Positions 41,034 to 50,102 of a DNA stretch of 64,000 nt are shown here, piece by piece. The notes beneath the pieces were generated by a model, which saw only the letters and a program-made list of their open reading frames with translations, was not told the DNA's origin and searched no databases. The position numbers and the translations under genes are program-made. Each line of letters begins with the position of its first letter. Within the stretch, counting starts at the first letter, position 1. The DNA is from Bacillota bacterium (GTDB lineage: Bacteria; Bacillota_E; JAJZYS01; JAJYTV01): contig JAJZVM010000017.1 in the NCBI GenBank assembly GCA_021845645.1, positions 1-64,000 on the forward strand. Reading direction: 5' to 3'.

Positions 41034-43397
41034 GTGGGCTACGCGTCGCTCGATCCACAGGCCCTGCGGTGGCAGCTTGATCCCGACAGCCTGGGCTTCG
41101 CGACGACCGAAGAAGTGCTCGTCGAAGAGCGCCTCGTCGGCCAGCCCCGTGCCGAGGAGGCTATGTCGTTCGCCATCACCCTGCGGCGCCACGGCTATCA
41201 CATCTATCTTTCCGGCCCCACGGGAACAGGGCGCACGACCTACGCGCGCCGCCGCCTGCGCGATGCGGCCGCGGATCTGCCGCCGGCGCGCGACTGGCTC
41301 TACCTGCCAAACTTCCAGAACCCGTCGGCACCGCGCGCGGTCGCCGTCTCACCCGGCAGCGGGCCGCGATTCGCCCAGGCCCTGCGCCAACTTCGCCGCG
41401 ACCTTTCCGAGCGCCTGCCGCAGGCGTTCGGTTCGGACGAGTACCGCTCAGCCCGCGACGACGTGCTGCAGCGGGTGTCTGCGGCGACCGAAAGGGAATT
41501 CGAGGCGTTCCAGCGCCAGGCGCTGAACCTGGGCTTCTCCGTGAAACCCGGGCCGACCGGTTTGCAGAGCATGCCTCTCAAGGACGGCCGGCCGCTCGAC
41601 CAGGAGGGCATGGCGAATCTCACGGAGAGCGAGCGCGCAGCGCTCGGCGAGGCGTCGCAGCAGGTGGCGAAGCTTGGCGAGACCTTCGTGCGCCGGGCGC
41701 ACGAGTTGCAGCTCGAAGCGCAGCGGGCTCTCGGCGACCTTGCGATCCAGAGGGCCAGCTATACGTCTGCGCCGCTCTTCGCTGCGCTCGGCGGGGACTT
41801 CCCGGATCCCGCCCTCAGCCGCCATCTCTCGCTGCTGCAGGAACGGATCGGCGACTGGCTCGCGCTGTTTGTCCCGCCGGACGGCCAGGAACCGCCGCCC
41901 GATCCGGGCTGGTTCGAGGTGAACGCACTCGTCGTGCGCGACGGAAGCGAGGCACCGGTCGTCTACGAGCCGAACCCCTCGTACTACAACCTGATGGGTC
42001 GCCTGGAGTACGAAGGAGGTCCCGAAGGGTCGCTGCGTACGGGCTTCCACCTCATCCGCGCGGGTGCCATCCACCACGCGAACGGCGGCTTCCTCGTCGT
42101 TCCGGCGCGCGAGCTCGTGCTGAACCCGCTCGCCTATGAAGGGCTCAAGCGCGCCTTGCAGCACCACATCGCGCGCATCGAGAACGTCGGCCAGCAGGAG
42201 CGGCCGATGCCCACGTCGGGCCTGACGCCAGAACCGATCCCCTTGGACGTGCAGGTGGTGCTTGTCGGCCCCGAAAGCGCCTACCTCCAGCTGCGCGAGC
42301 TCGACGAGCAGTTCCGCAAGCTGTTCAAGATGCGGGTCGACTTCAGCGCGGACATGGAGAATACGGAGGCGAACCGCCACGCGATGGTGGGCTTCCTCGC
42401 CGGCCTGGGCCGCACGCACGGCATCCGACCGTTCTCGGCCGACGGCGCCGCCCGCATGCTCGAGGAGGCGGCGCGTACCGCCGGGGGCCGGCGGCGCCTC
42501 TCGACGCGCATGTCCGAGATCATCGAGCTGGCCGTGGAGTCCGACGCGTTCGCGGGGCAGCGCAGCCTTCACGTGATCGACGGTGCCGCGGTCCGCTCGG
42601 CTCTGGCTGCCCGCAGGCAGCGCTCAGGTCTCCTCGAGGAGCGCATGCTCGAGATGATCGAGCTCGGGACGATCCGCATCGAGACCAAGGGACGTCGCGT
42701 CGGACAGGTGAACGGCCTCACGGTGCTGACCGCCGGGGAGCACTCGTTCGGTCTGCCGGCCCGCATCACCGCGCGGACCTATGCAGGCTCCGCCGGGGTC
42801 GTCGACATCGAGCGCGAGATCAAGCTTTCGGGCCCGATCCACTCCAAGGGCGTGCTCACGCTCTCCGGCTACCTCGGCTGGCGCTTCGGCCAGCAGCGGC
42901 CGCTCGCCCTCTCCGCCAGCCTCACCATCGAACAGAACTACGGCGGCATCGAAGGCGACTCCGCGTCGTCCACCGAACTCTACGCCATCCTCTCAGACCT
43001 CAGCGGCCTCGGCATCCGCCAGGATATCGCGGTGACGGGGTCGGTGGACCAGGCCGGACGCATTCAGCCGATCGGCGGCGTCAACGAGAAGATCGAGGGC
43101 TTCTTCGCCATCTGCCGGGCGCAGGGCCTTACCGGCAGCCAGGGATGCATGATCCCGCGACAGAACGTCGACGATCTGATGCTCTCGGACGACGTGCTCC
43201 AGGCGGTGCAGGCGGGAGAATTCCACGTCTACGCGATCGAGACGATCGAGCAGGGCATCGAGATCCTGACAGGGACACCGGCGGGCGACAACGGCGACGC
43301 GCTGACCGATGGCAGCGTCTTCGCGCGCGCATCCGCGCGCCTCGCGAGCTACGCCGACGCGATCCAGGGCCTGTCGGCGGGATCGAAGTCGTCCTGA
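41034..43397 (+). CDS. Lon-family protease with AAA-like domain (LonC type)
   Basis: A 787-residue protein with a P-loop-like N-terminal part, a long helical insertion and a C-terminal Lon proteolytic domain. The Walker A site reads GPTGTGRTT with Arg instead of Lys, the form usual in this AAA_32/LonC subgroup, which degrades proteins without strong ATP dependence. The catalytic dyad is intact: Ser643 in EGDSASST and Lys686 in GGVNEKIEG. ANGGFLVVPARELV and DVQVVLVGPESAY mark the Walker B and sensor regions. Two GTG starts are possible; that at 41034 is better spaced from GAGGTGG than that at 41025. Confidence 0.92.
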   Translation: MGYASLDPQALRWQLDPDSLGFATTEEVLVEERLVGQPRAEEAMSFAITLRRHGYHIYLSGPTGTGRTTYARRRLRDAAADLPPARDWLYLPNFQNPSAPRAVAVSPGSGPRFAQALRQLRRDLSERLPQAFGSDEYRSARDDVLQRVSAATEREFEAFQRQALNLGFSVKPGPTGLQSMPLKDGRPLDQEGMANLTESERAALGEASQQVAKLGETFVRRAHELQLEAQRALGDLAIQRASYTSAPLFAALGGDFPDPALSRHLSLLQERIGDWLALFVPPDGQEPPPDPGWFEVNALVVRDGSEAPVVYEPNPSYYNLMGRLEYEGGPEGSLRTGFHLIRAGAIHHANGGFLVVPARELVLNPLAYEGLKRALQHHIARIENVGQQERPMPTSGLTPEPIPLDVQVVLVGPESAYLQLRELDEQFRKLFKMRVDFSADMENTEANRHAMVGFLAGLGRTHGIRPFSADGAARMLEEAARTAGGRRRLSTRMSEIIELAVESDAFAGQRSLHVIDGAAVRSALAARRQRSGLLEERMLEMIELGTIRIETKGRRVGQVNGLTVLTAGEHSFGLPARITARTYAGSAGVVDIEREIKLSGPIHSKGVLTLSGYLGWRFGQQRPLALSASLTIEQNYGGIEGDSASSTELYAILSDLSGLGIRQDIAVTGSVDQAGRIQPIGGVNEKIEGFFAICRAQGLTGSQGCMIPRQNVDDLMLSDDVLQAVQAGEFHVYAIETIEQGIEILTGTPAGDNGDALTDGSVFARASARLASYADAIQGLSAGSKSS

Positions 43398-43419
43398 CGG
43401 CGACCCTGTCCGCGTGCAC

Positions 43420-43449
43420 TTGCCCCTGGCAGCCGCAAGGTGGTAGGAT
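43420..43449 (+). promoter_or_regulatory. Promoter of the riboflavin operon
   Basis: TTGCCC (43420-43425), an 18-base spacer and TAGGAT (43444-43449) lie about 30 bases before the FMN riboswitch. This is a reasonable sigma-A-type promoter. Confidence 0.55.
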
Positions 43450-43477
43450 GGCGTAGCCAATTACATAGCGCTTTGAT

Positions 43478-43608
43478 CCTCCTTCAGGGTCCGGTGTAAT
43501 TCCGAACCGGCGGTGATGGCCAAAGGCCGAGCCCGCGAACCCCAGGAAACTGGGGCCGACCCGGTGAGATTCCGGGGCCGACCGTTAGAGTCGGGATGGG
43601 AGAAGGGG
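43478..43608 (+). promoter_or_regulatory. FMN riboswitch (RFN element)
   Basis: All conserved RFN blocks are present in order: CTTCAGGGTCCGGTGTAATT, CCGAACCGGCGGTGATGG, GAGCCCGCGAACC, GGTGAGATTCCGGGGCCGACC, GTTAGAGTCGGGATGGGAG and the closing AGAAGG that pairs with CCTTC at the 5' end. It binds FMN and lowers expression of the riboflavin operon when flavin is plentiful. It is followed by a terminator hairpin 20 bases on. Confidence 0.97.
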
Positions 43609-43629
43609 CTTCACATGGCTTGCCTGTGG

Positions 43630-43664
43630 GCCGAGGAAGGAGTGCCTTCCTTGGGCGTTTTCTT
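43630..43664 (+). terminator. Terminator of the FMN riboswitch expression platform
   Basis: GCCGAGGAAGG pairs with CCTTCCTTGGGC around an AGTG loop (one G-T pair and one bulge), followed by GTTTTCTT. This is the transcription-attenuation hairpin between the aptamer and ribD. Confidence 0.8.
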
Positions 43665-43684
43665 GTCAAATCAGGAGTGATCGC

Positions 43685-44782
43685 GTGCCGCTGCGGGAAG
43701 ATGGTTGGTACCTTGCCAGAGCCTTTGAACTGGCCGATGCGGCCATAGGCCGCGTATCCCCGAACCCGAGGGTCGGTGCCGTCCTCGTCAAGGACGGGGC
43801 CGTCGTGGGTGAAGGCGTACATCTCGGTCCTGGTACGGCGCACGCCGAGGCGGCCGCGATCGCGGCCGCAGGCGAGGCTGCGCGCGGCGCCACCCTCTAC
43901 GTGACACTCGAGCCATGCTGCCACTACGGCCACACCCCGCCCTGCACGAAGTCCATCATTGCCGCCGGCGTGCGCAGAGTTGTCGCGCCGATCCAGGACC
44001 CGAACCCCAAGGTGTCGGGCGATGGCTTCCAGGAGCTGCTGGCGGCCGGTATCGACGTGGAGGTTGGCCTCGGCGCCGCCCAGGCGGCGGGCCAGAACGC
44101 TCCCTACCTGCACTGGCGCCGCACCGGCCGTCCGTATGTCACCGCGAAGTGGGCGCTCTCCCTCGGCGGGCAGTCGGCCGCCCGCACGGGACAGAGCCTC
44201 TACATGACCGGAGCGCAGGCCCGTGCCGAGGCGCATCGCCTGCGCGCGACGCAGGACGCCGTGCTGGTCGGCATCGGTACGGTGCTTGCGGACGACCCGC
44301 AACTCACCGTCCGCGACGCTCCCGGGACGTCTCCGCTCAGGGTGGTGCTGGACAGCGAGGGCCGCCTGCCCCCCACTGCGCGCCTGCTCGCGAGCGAGGG
44401 GCGGACCATCGTCTACGTCGGGGCGGACGTCGCCGCAGATCGCCTCAACGCCCTGTCGGATCGGGCCGAAGTCGTGCCGATCGGGCAAGGCCCCATGCTG
44501 CCGCTCGAGGCCGTGCTGGAGGATCTCGGCCGGCGCGAGGTCACGTCGCTTCTCGTCGAAGGCGGCGCGACCGTTCACGGAGCGTTGTTCGACCAGGATC
44601 TCGTCGACCGCGTCGCGGTGTTCGTCGCACCCCTCGTGCTCGGCGGCGAGGCGGCGCCGCCCGGCGTCGCGGGCGTGGGAGCCGAGAGCCCTGCAGCGGG
44701 GCTTCGCCTTGAGGGCGGATCATGGCACATTCTGGGTGAAGACGCCTACTTCACCGCGACGGTAGAGAGAAGGTCAAGGTAA
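43685..44782 (+). CDS. ribD: Bifunctional diaminohydroxyphosphoribosylaminopyrimidine deaminase / reductase
   Basis: A 365-residue RibD. The deaminase half has the zinc site HAEAAAIAAAG and PCCHYGHTPPC, preceded by RVSPNPRVGAVLV. The reductase half has YVTAKWALSLGG, VLVGIGTVLADDPQLTVR and LLVEGGATVHGALF. It carries out steps 2 and 3 of riboflavin synthesis. The GTG at 43685 follows AGGAG. Its stop overlaps the ribE start (TAATG). Confidence 0.97.
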   Translation: MPLREDGWYLARAFELADAAIGRVSPNPRVGAVLVKDGAVVGEGVHLGPGTAHAEAAAIAAAGEAARGATLYVTLEPCCHYGHTPPCTKSIIAAGVRRVVAPIQDPNPKVSGDGFQELLAAGIDVEVGLGAAQAAGQNAPYLHWRRTGRPYVTAKWALSLGGQSAARTGQSLYMTGAQARAEAHRLRATQDAVLVGIGTVLADDPQLTVRDAPGTSPLRVVLDSEGRLPPTARLLASEGRTIVYVGADVAADRLNALSDRAEVVPIGQGPMLPLEAVLEDLGRREVTSLLVEGGATVHGALFDQDLVDRVAVFVAPLVLGGEAAPPGVAGVGAESPAAGLRLEGGSWHILGEDAYFTATVERRSR

Positions 44783-45375
44783 TGTACACAGGCATCATCG
44801 GCGATGTCGGCCGCGTCGCATCGTTCTCGCGCCAGGCGGGCGGAGCGCGCATCGCGATCGAGACCGGACTCGGACCCGAGCTTGCCGTGGGCGAGTCGAT
44901 CGCCGTCAGCGGCTGCTGCCTCACCGTCACGTTCTGTGACGGGCAGGGCTTCACCGCGGATCTCAGCCTGGAGACGCTCGCGCGCACGGCGTTCGAGCGG
45001 CGCGGCGCGGGACAGACGGTCAACCTCGAGCGACCGCTTCGCCTCGCGGATCGCCTGGGAGGACATCTCGTGCAGGGACACGTGGACGGGCTCTGCACGC
45101 TCCGGAACCTGACGGCCGAAGGGGACGGCCACCGGCTCGTCGTCGAGATCCCTTCGCCGCTGCGCCGTTACATCGTCGTCAAGGGATCATTCGCGCTGGA
45201 CGGGATCAGCCTGACCGTGGCGGACTACCATGACGGACTGGCGGAGGTCGCGGTCATCCCGCACACGTTCCAGCACACTACCTTGCAGCAGAGAGTGCCG
45301 GGCGATGCCCTCCACCTCGAAGTGGACGTCATCGCGCGCTACGTGGAAGCCCTGACCCGCACCAAGGAGGCTTGA
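44782..45375 (+). CDS. ribE: Riboflavin synthase alpha chain
   Basis: A 197-residue protein with two lumazine-binding repeats. It starts with the diagnostic MYTGIIGDVGRV; the first repeat holds GCCLTV and LARTAFERRGAGQTVNLERP, and HLVQGHVDGLCTL begins the second, with LDGISLTV. It dismutates two 6,7-dimethyl-8-ribityllumazine molecules to riboflavin. Confidence 0.97.
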   Translation: MYTGIIGDVGRVASFSRQAGGARIAIETGLGPELAVGESIAVSGCCLTVTFCDGQGFTADLSLETLARTAFERRGAGQTVNLERPLRLADRLGGHLVQGHVDGLCTLRNLTAEGDGHRLVVEIPSPLRRYIVVKGSFALDGISLTVADYHDGLAEVAVIPHTFQHTTLQQRVPGDALHLEVDVIARYVEALTRTKEA

Positions 45376-45378
45376 ACC

Positions 45379-46575
45379 ATGTTCTCGAGTGTAGAGGAAG
45401 CTGTCGAGGAGATCCGCCAAGGCCGCATGGTCATCGTGATCGACGACCAGGATCGCGAGAACGAGGGCGACCTCGTCGCCGCCGCCGAGCTCGTCACGCC
45501 TGAGTCCATCACCTTCATGGCCACGCAGGGCAGGGGTCTCATCTGCCTGCCCCTGGCCGCGGAGCGCGTACACGACCTCAAACTGCCGCCGATGGTCTCC
45601 GAGAACACGGAGCACTGGGAGACCGCTTTCACGGTCTCGATGGACGCCAAAGGCGTTTCCACCGGTATCTCGGCCGCGGACCGGGCACTCACGGCGCGCC
45701 TCGCCGCCGACCCCAAGGTGGGCCCGGACGGCTTCCTGCGGCCTGGCCACATCTTCCCGCTGGAAGCGCAAGATGGCGGCGTGCTCAAGCGGGCCGGCCA
45801 CACGGAGGCGGCCGTCGACCTGGCGCGCATGGCGGGCCTCTACCCCGCCGCCGTCATCTGCGAAGTGATGAAGGACGACGGCAGCATGGCCCGCACGCCC
45901 GATCTTCTCGCATTCGCCGAGCTCCACGGTCTCAAGGTGGTCACGATCGCCGACATCATTCTCCATCGCCGTCAGCGGGAGCACCTCGTGGTGCGCGTCG
46001 GTGAGGCAGAACTGCCGACGCGCTATGGCCACTTCCGCGCGATCGCCTTCGAGGACATGCTTAGCCAGCGCCAGCACCTCGCACTCGTCAAGGGAGACAT
46101 CGGCGACGGCCAGCCGGTGCTGTGCCGCATGCACTCCGAATGCCTGACGGGAGACGTCCTCGGCTCCCTGCGCTGCGACTGCGGTGACCAGCTGGCGGCC
46201 GCGCTGCGCCACATCGAGGCGGAGGGGCGCGGGCTCCTGATCTACCTGCGCGGCCACGAGGGACGCGGCATCGGACTCGGGCCCAAGATCCAGGCGTACG
46301 CGCTGCAGGATCGCGGTCTCGACACGGTCGAGGCGAATCTCAGCCTCGGCTACCCGCCGGACCTGCGCGACTACGGCATTGGCGCCCAGATTCTGGTCGA
46401 CCTCGGCGTGCGCTCGTTGCGCCTCCTCACCAACAATCCGCGCAAGGTCGCCGGTCTCGAAGGCTATGGCATCTCGATCGTCGAACGGGTTCCGATCGAG
46501 GTGGAGCAGAGGCCCGAAATGGCCCGATACCTTGAGACCAAGCGGACGAAGCTCGGCCATCTGCTGACAAAGTAA
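45379..46575 (+). CDS. ribBA: Bifunctional DHBP synthase / GTP cyclohydrolase II
   Basis: A 398-residue RibBA. The N-terminal DHBP synthase has DDQDRENEGDLV, GLICLPL, VSTGISAADR and RPGHIFPLEAQDGGVLKRAGHTEAAVDL. The C-terminal GTP cyclohydrolase II has the zinc cysteines in SECLTGDVLGSLRCDCG, the RGHEGRGIGL segment and LLTNNPRKVAGL. It supplies both precursors of the riboflavin pathway. Confidence 0.97.
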   Translation: MFSSVEEAVEEIRQGRMVIVIDDQDRENEGDLVAAAELVTPESITFMATQGRGLICLPLAAERVHDLKLPPMVSENTEHWETAFTVSMDAKGVSTGISAADRALTARLAADPKVGPDGFLRPGHIFPLEAQDGGVLKRAGHTEAAVDLARMAGLYPAAVICEVMKDDGSMARTPDLLAFAELHGLKVVTIADIILHRRQREHLVVRVGEAELPTRYGHFRAIAFEDMLSQRQHLALVKGDIGDGQPVLCRMHSECLTGDVLGSLRCDCGDQLAAALRHIEAEGRGLLIYLRGHEGRGIGLGPKIQAYALQDRGLDTVEANLSLGYPPDLRDYGIGAQILVDLGVRSLRLLTNNPRKVAGLEGYGISIVERVPIEVEQRPEMARYLETKRTKLGHLLTK

Positions 46576-46577
46576 CG

Positions 46578-47054
46578 ATGCTGGGGGCGGGAGTGGTGCG
46601 GGAGTTGCGCGAGAGGCCACAGGGCACCGGACTGCGCGTCGGGATCGTCGCGGCGCGCTACAACGACATGCTTGTGCAGCACATGATCGACGGCGCCCAC
46701 GAGACCCTGCTCGACGCCGGCGTCAAGGACGAGGACATCGTTCTCGTGCGGGTCCCGGGAGCCTTCGAGTTGCCCGCCGCCGTTCGCCGTCTGGCCGACA
46801 CGGGGCAGCTCCACGCCGTGGTGGCACTTGGCGTCGTGCTGCGCGGCGAGACCTACCATTTCGAGGTGGTGGCGGACGCTTGCGCCCAGGGGCTGCAGCA
46901 GGTGGCCCTGCAGGGCAAGGTGGGCATCGGCTTCGGTGTGCTCACGGTGGACACCATCGAGCAGGGCCTGGCGCGTGCCGGCCTCAAACAGAACAAGGGA
47001 CAGGAGGCCGCACTGACGGCCCTCGAGATGGCCCGCCTCCTCACGACCATCTAG
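46578..47054 (+). CDS. ribH: 6,7-dimethyl-8-ribityllumazine synthase
   Basis: A 158-residue lumazine synthase: GIVAARYNDMLVQHMIDGAHE, VPGAFELPAAVRRLA, ALGVVLRGETYHFEVVAD with the catalytic His, GVLTVDTIEQGLARAG and NKGQEAALTALEMA. It condenses the pyrimidinedione with DHBP and usually assembles as a 60-mer capsid with RibE. It is the last gene of the operon. Confidence 0.97.
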   Translation: MLGAGVVRELRERPQGTGLRVGIVAARYNDMLVQHMIDGAHETLLDAGVKDEDIVLVRVPGAFELPAAVRRLADTGQLHAVVALGVVLRGETYHFEVVADACAQGLQQVALQGKVGIGFGVLTVDTIEQGLARAGLKQNKGQEAALTALEMARLLTTI

Positions 47055-47073
47055 AGTGCCGGTGCGATGACGA

Positions 47074-47110
47074 AGCGGCGGGATCGCGGCATGTCCGCGA
47101 TCCCGCCGTT
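47074..47110. terminator. Strong terminator between ribH and abrB (probably bidirectional)
   Basis: GGCGGGATCGCGG at 47077-47089 pairs perfectly with CCGCGATCCCGCC at 47095-47107 around a five-base loop, with a few more pairs outside. It lies 22 bases after ribH and 14 bases after the end of the convergent abrB. A T-rich GTTCGTCTTGTCC follows on the plus strand. Confidence 0.8.
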
Positions 47111-47123
47111 CGTCTTGTCCTGG

Positions 47124-47381
47124 CTAGCTTGCGCGTGAGGCCGCGGAATTAAGTTCTGCCGCACAGCTGCGGCAGACATTCTTGCCGTGGAAGTGGACCA
47201 TGTCGGCCGCGTTTCCGCAGAAGATGCACGCTGGCTCGTACTTCTTGAGGATGACCTGCTCGCCATCGACATAGATCTCCAGGGAGTCCTTCTCGGCGAT
47301 GCTCAGCGTTCGCCTGAGCTCGATAGGCAGAACGACGCGGCCGAGGTCATCGACCTTGCGCACGATGCCTGTGGACTTCAT
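47124..47381 (-). CDS. abrB: AbrB/SpoVT family transition-state regulator
   Basis: An 85-residue AbrB-type swapped-hairpin DNA-binding protein. The N-terminal domain MKSTGIVRKVDDLGRVVLP, ELRRTLSIAEKDSLEIYV is nearly identical to Bacillus AbrB/Abh. The C-terminal part carries two CxxC pairs (ACIFCG and VCRSCA), as in many clostridial and bacillar AbrB proteins, and may bind zinc. It typically represses post-exponential genes and sporulation. The ATG at 47381 follows GAGGTGAG. It is the best lineage marker in the window. Confidence 0.95.
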   Translation of the reverse strand: MKSTGIVRKVDDLGRVVLPIELRRTLSIAEKDSLEIYVDGEQVILKKYEPACIFCGNAADMVHFHGKNVCRSCAAELNSAASRAS

Positions 47382-47484
47382 CACGGCTCGGCTCACCTCA
47401 CTCCTCGCTTGACTTGACTTCACTCTATCACAGTCACCCAGCGCATGTCTCTAATAGAAAACTTAGATAGAACCATTTCATGTG

Positions 47485-47832
47485 TCAAAGTGCCATCTTG
47501 TGCGTCAGCAGATACCCCGTGACGACCGCCGCCGCCAGGGCCACGGCGAGACCGGCCGCCAGACCCAGCGTTGGGCGAGGGGTTCCCTGGCTGGCGCCAA
47601 GAGCTTCCCGCCAGTAGCGCACCGCCGACAGGATCGCGAAGAGGCCGCCCAGACCTGTGAGCATGGCTCCAAGAAGGCTGCCGGCGGTCGAGGGCCGACG
47701 GTGCAGGAAGAGATCGAAGCGTGCGACGACGAAGCCGAAGGCAAGCAGCGAGATCGCCGTTCGCAGCCAAGAGAGGAGCGTGCGTTCGGCGGCCCACAGC
47801 GTTCGGGCGCTCGGTCGGCGGGAAGGGGGCAT
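47485..47832 (-). CDS. DUF202 (YidH-like) membrane protein
   Basis: A 115-residue membrane protein with three hydrophobic segments. The family motif at the start is intact: LWAAERTLLSWLRTAISLLAFGFVVARF (AxERTxLAWxRTxxxLxxxGxxxxR). Function unknown. The ATG at 47832 starts exactly at the family N-terminus; its ribosome binding site is weak. Confidence 0.88.
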   Translation of the reverse strand: MPPSRRPSARTLWAAERTLLSWLRTAISLLAFGFVVARFDLFLHRRPSTAGSLLGAMLTGLGGLFAILSAVRYWREALGASQGTPRPTLGLAAGLAVALAAAVVTGYLLTHKMAL

Positions 47833-48158
47833 GGTCGCTCGCCTGCGCTTTCTCCATGCGCCTTCGTGGCGCAGCCTGACAGCGTGTCGGCCAGAGAACG
47901 GGAGAGGGTGTGCTGCCGCCCGGCGGTCGGCCGCATCCATCAGCATGTCCCCGCGGACATCTTTTGCGTGATGCTGTCGTACGCGGATCTGCGCGAGCCG
48001 ACAGCCGTCGGGCGTTCACCGAGCCGCGCCCGAATCACGGAAGTTGCCAATCGCCGTTTAAATCAAGCAGGAACTGGTGGTGTGATCCGCCAATATGCCA
48101 CATTGCGCCTAAGTCCATGGACTGGGCCAGTCTCGCACGCGAGGGGGAGAGATGCCCT
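47833..48158. other. Intergenic region without recognisable genes
   Basis: These 326 bases separate the divergent DUF202 and DUF3311 genes and should hold both promoters. No confident -35/-10 pair, terminator or RNA motif could be picked out by eye. Confidence 0.5.
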
Positions 48159-48368
48159 GTGCAGGAAGTGCCAAGGTCAGAACGCCGCAGCGGTCGCCGT
48201 TGGTGGTACCTCGTCTTGATCATCCCGTTTGTCGCCACATTGTTTCCCCAGTTGTACAGCTCGGCTGCGCCGATGCTCTGGGGATTGCCGTACTTCTACT
48301 GGTACCAGCTCCTGTGGGTGGTCATCACGGGCGTCCTCACGATCGTGATCCACTACCTGACGGCGTGA
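48159..48368 (+). CDS. DUF3311 small membrane protein
   Basis: A 69-residue protein with two hydrophobic segments. LVLIIPFVATLFPQLYSSA, then LWGLPYFYWYQLLWVVITGVLT matches the DUF3311 pattern (PxxYN...PxxfGxPffYWYQllWv). Such proteins are encoded directly before sodium:solute symporters, as here, and are presumed accessory subunits. The GTG at 48159 follows GGGGGAG at nine bases. Confidence 0.85.
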   Translation: MQEVPRSERRSGRRWWYLVLIIPFVATLFPQLYSSAAPMLWGLPYFYWYQLLWVVITGVLTIVIHYLTA

Positions 48369-48402
48369 GCCCGGAAGACTGCCGAGAGGAGGTCATGGCA
48401 CG

Positions 48403-49938
48403 GTGAACGCGACCGCAGTCGCCATCTTCCTGATCCTGTTCGTCTTCGTGACCGTCCTGGGCTTCTATGCCTCACGCTGGAACAAAGCGGACCTCTCTCA
48501 GCTGAGCGAGTGGGGCCTCGCCGGGCGGCGCCTCGGTGCCCTGCTGTCCTGGTTTCTGATCGGCGGCGACCTCTATACCGCGTACACGTTCATCGCGGTG
48601 CCGGCCCTCGCCTACGGCTCCGGCGCGCTGGGCTTCTTTGCGGTGCCGTACACCATCGTGATCTATCCCTTCATCTTCATGGTCTTCCCGCGCTTCTGGT
48701 CTGTCGCCAAGTCCAAGGGCTACATCACCGCGTCCGACTACGTGAAGGGGCGGTTCGATTCGCGCGGCATGGCCTTGGCCGTCGCGGTGACCGGCATCAT
48801 CGCCACGATGCCGTACATCGCCCTGCAGCTCGTCGGCATGCAGGCGGTCCTGCAGACGATCGGCTTCGGCGGCTCTGGCGGCGCCGCGGACGTCGCGCTG
48901 GTCGTCGCCTTCCTGGTGGTCGCCTTGTACACGTGGACCGCAGGGCTGCGTGCGCCGACGATGGTGGCCATCGTCAAGGACACCCTGATCTACATCACGG
49001 TCATCGTGGCAGTGATCGCCATCCCGACGGCCCTGGGCGGCTTCGGCCATATCTTCCAGGTGGCCAGCCTCAAGCTCGCGGCCGCGACTCCGCCCCACTC
49101 GGTCATCCTCTCGCCAAAGCTGTATGCCGCGTACGGCACACTCGCGCTCGGCTCGGCGCTGGCGCTCTTCTTCTACCCCCACGCCATCACGGCCATGTTC
49201 GCGACGAAGTCGCGGCAGGTCATCAGGCGCAACGCCGCGTTCCTGCCGCTCTACTCCCTGATGCTGGGCGGCATCGCGCTCCTGGGCATCATGGCCCTCG
49301 CCGCGGGCGTCAACGTGCACGGAGACAGCAACCTCGCCGTGCCGCTCCTGTTCGAGCAGCAGTTCCCGCAGTGGTTCGTCGGCTTCGCGTTCGCGGCCAT
49401 CTTCATCGGCGCACTGGTGCCGGCGGCCATCATGTCGATCGCAGCCGGCAGCCTGTTCTCGCGCAACATCTACAAGGAATACTTCGCCAAGGGCGAGTCG
49501 CCGAAGGCCGAAGCGACCGTGGCGAAGATCGTCTCCGTCTGCGTCACCGTCCTCGGACTCGTGTTCGTCCTGGTGATCCCCGTACAGTACTCCCTCTACC
49601 TGCAGACGCTGGGCGGGATCATGATCCTGCAGACGATCGTCATGATCGTGGGCGGACTCTATACCCGCTGGTTCCACCGCAGCGCACTGCTCCTCGGCTG
49701 GGCCGTAGGAGAGATCGTGGGCATTGCGATGGTGGCGGCGATCGGCTTCAAGTCCTCGATCGTGCCGCTGTTCGGCGTTCCCGGCTACGCGGGCATCTGG
49801 GCTCTGATCGCCAACCTCGTCGTGGTGGTCGTGCTGACGCTCGTCCTGAACGCCGCCAAGGTCCCGAACGGACGCGACGCCACCGCAGCGACCGACTACG
49901 CCTTCGAAGAAGGACCCACAGAGGTCACCGTAGGCTGA
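48403..49938 (+). CDS. Sodium:solute symporter family transporter
   Basis: A 511-residue SSS-family permease with about 13 hydrophobic segments. The early WGLAGRRLGALLSWFLIGGDLYTAYTFIAVPALAYGSG region resembles monocarboxylate permeases (MctP-like). The sodium-site helices contain GYITASDYVKGRFDS and PAAIMSIAAGSLFSRNIYKEY. It probably imports a carboxylate with sodium. The GTG at 48403 follows GGAGGT at nine bases. It forms a two-gene unit with the DUF3311 gene and ends at a strong hairpin. Confidence 0.93.
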   Translation: MNATAVAIFLILFVFVTVLGFYASRWNKADLSQLSEWGLAGRRLGALLSWFLIGGDLYTAYTFIAVPALAYGSGALGFFAVPYTIVIYPFIFMVFPRFWSVAKSKGYITASDYVKGRFDSRGMALAVAVTGIIATMPYIALQLVGMQAVLQTIGFGGSGGAADVALVVAFLVVALYTWTAGLRAPTMVAIVKDTLIYITVIVAVIAIPTALGGFGHIFQVASLKLAAATPPHSVILSPKLYAAYGTLALGSALALFFYPHAITAMFATKSRQVIRRNAAFLPLYSLMLGGIALLGIMALAAGVNVHGDSNLAVPLLFEQQFPQWFVGFAFAAIFIGALVPAAIMSIAAGSLFSRNIYKEYFAKGESPKAEATVAKIVSVCVTVLGLVFVLVIPVQYSLYLQTLGGIMILQTIVMIVGGLYTRWFHRSALLLGWAVGEIVGIAMVAAIGFKSSIVPLFGVPGYAGIWALIANLVVVVVLTLVLNAAKVPNGRDATAATDYAFEEGPTEVTVG

Positions 49939-49956
49939 TCGGCCATGGCTGGGATT

Positions 49957-49991
49957 CCGGGAGGCGTCGCCAGATCGGCGACGCCTCCCGG
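49957..49991 (+). terminator. Hairpin terminator after the symporter gene
   Basis: A perfect 15-bp stem (CCGGGAGGCGTCGCC and its complement) closes a five-base AGATC loop, 18 bases after the stop codon. The following GCGCGCTTCTGG is only partly T-rich. Confidence 0.7.
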
Positions 49992-50102
49992 CGCGCTTCT
50001 GGGCAGGGACCTGCGTCTTCGGCGAGGCGAGCGGCAACTGCACGCGTTGCAGGCAGGATGGTGCACCCCCACTGGCAAATCCCTTGTCGAGGTGCACGCC
50101 GT

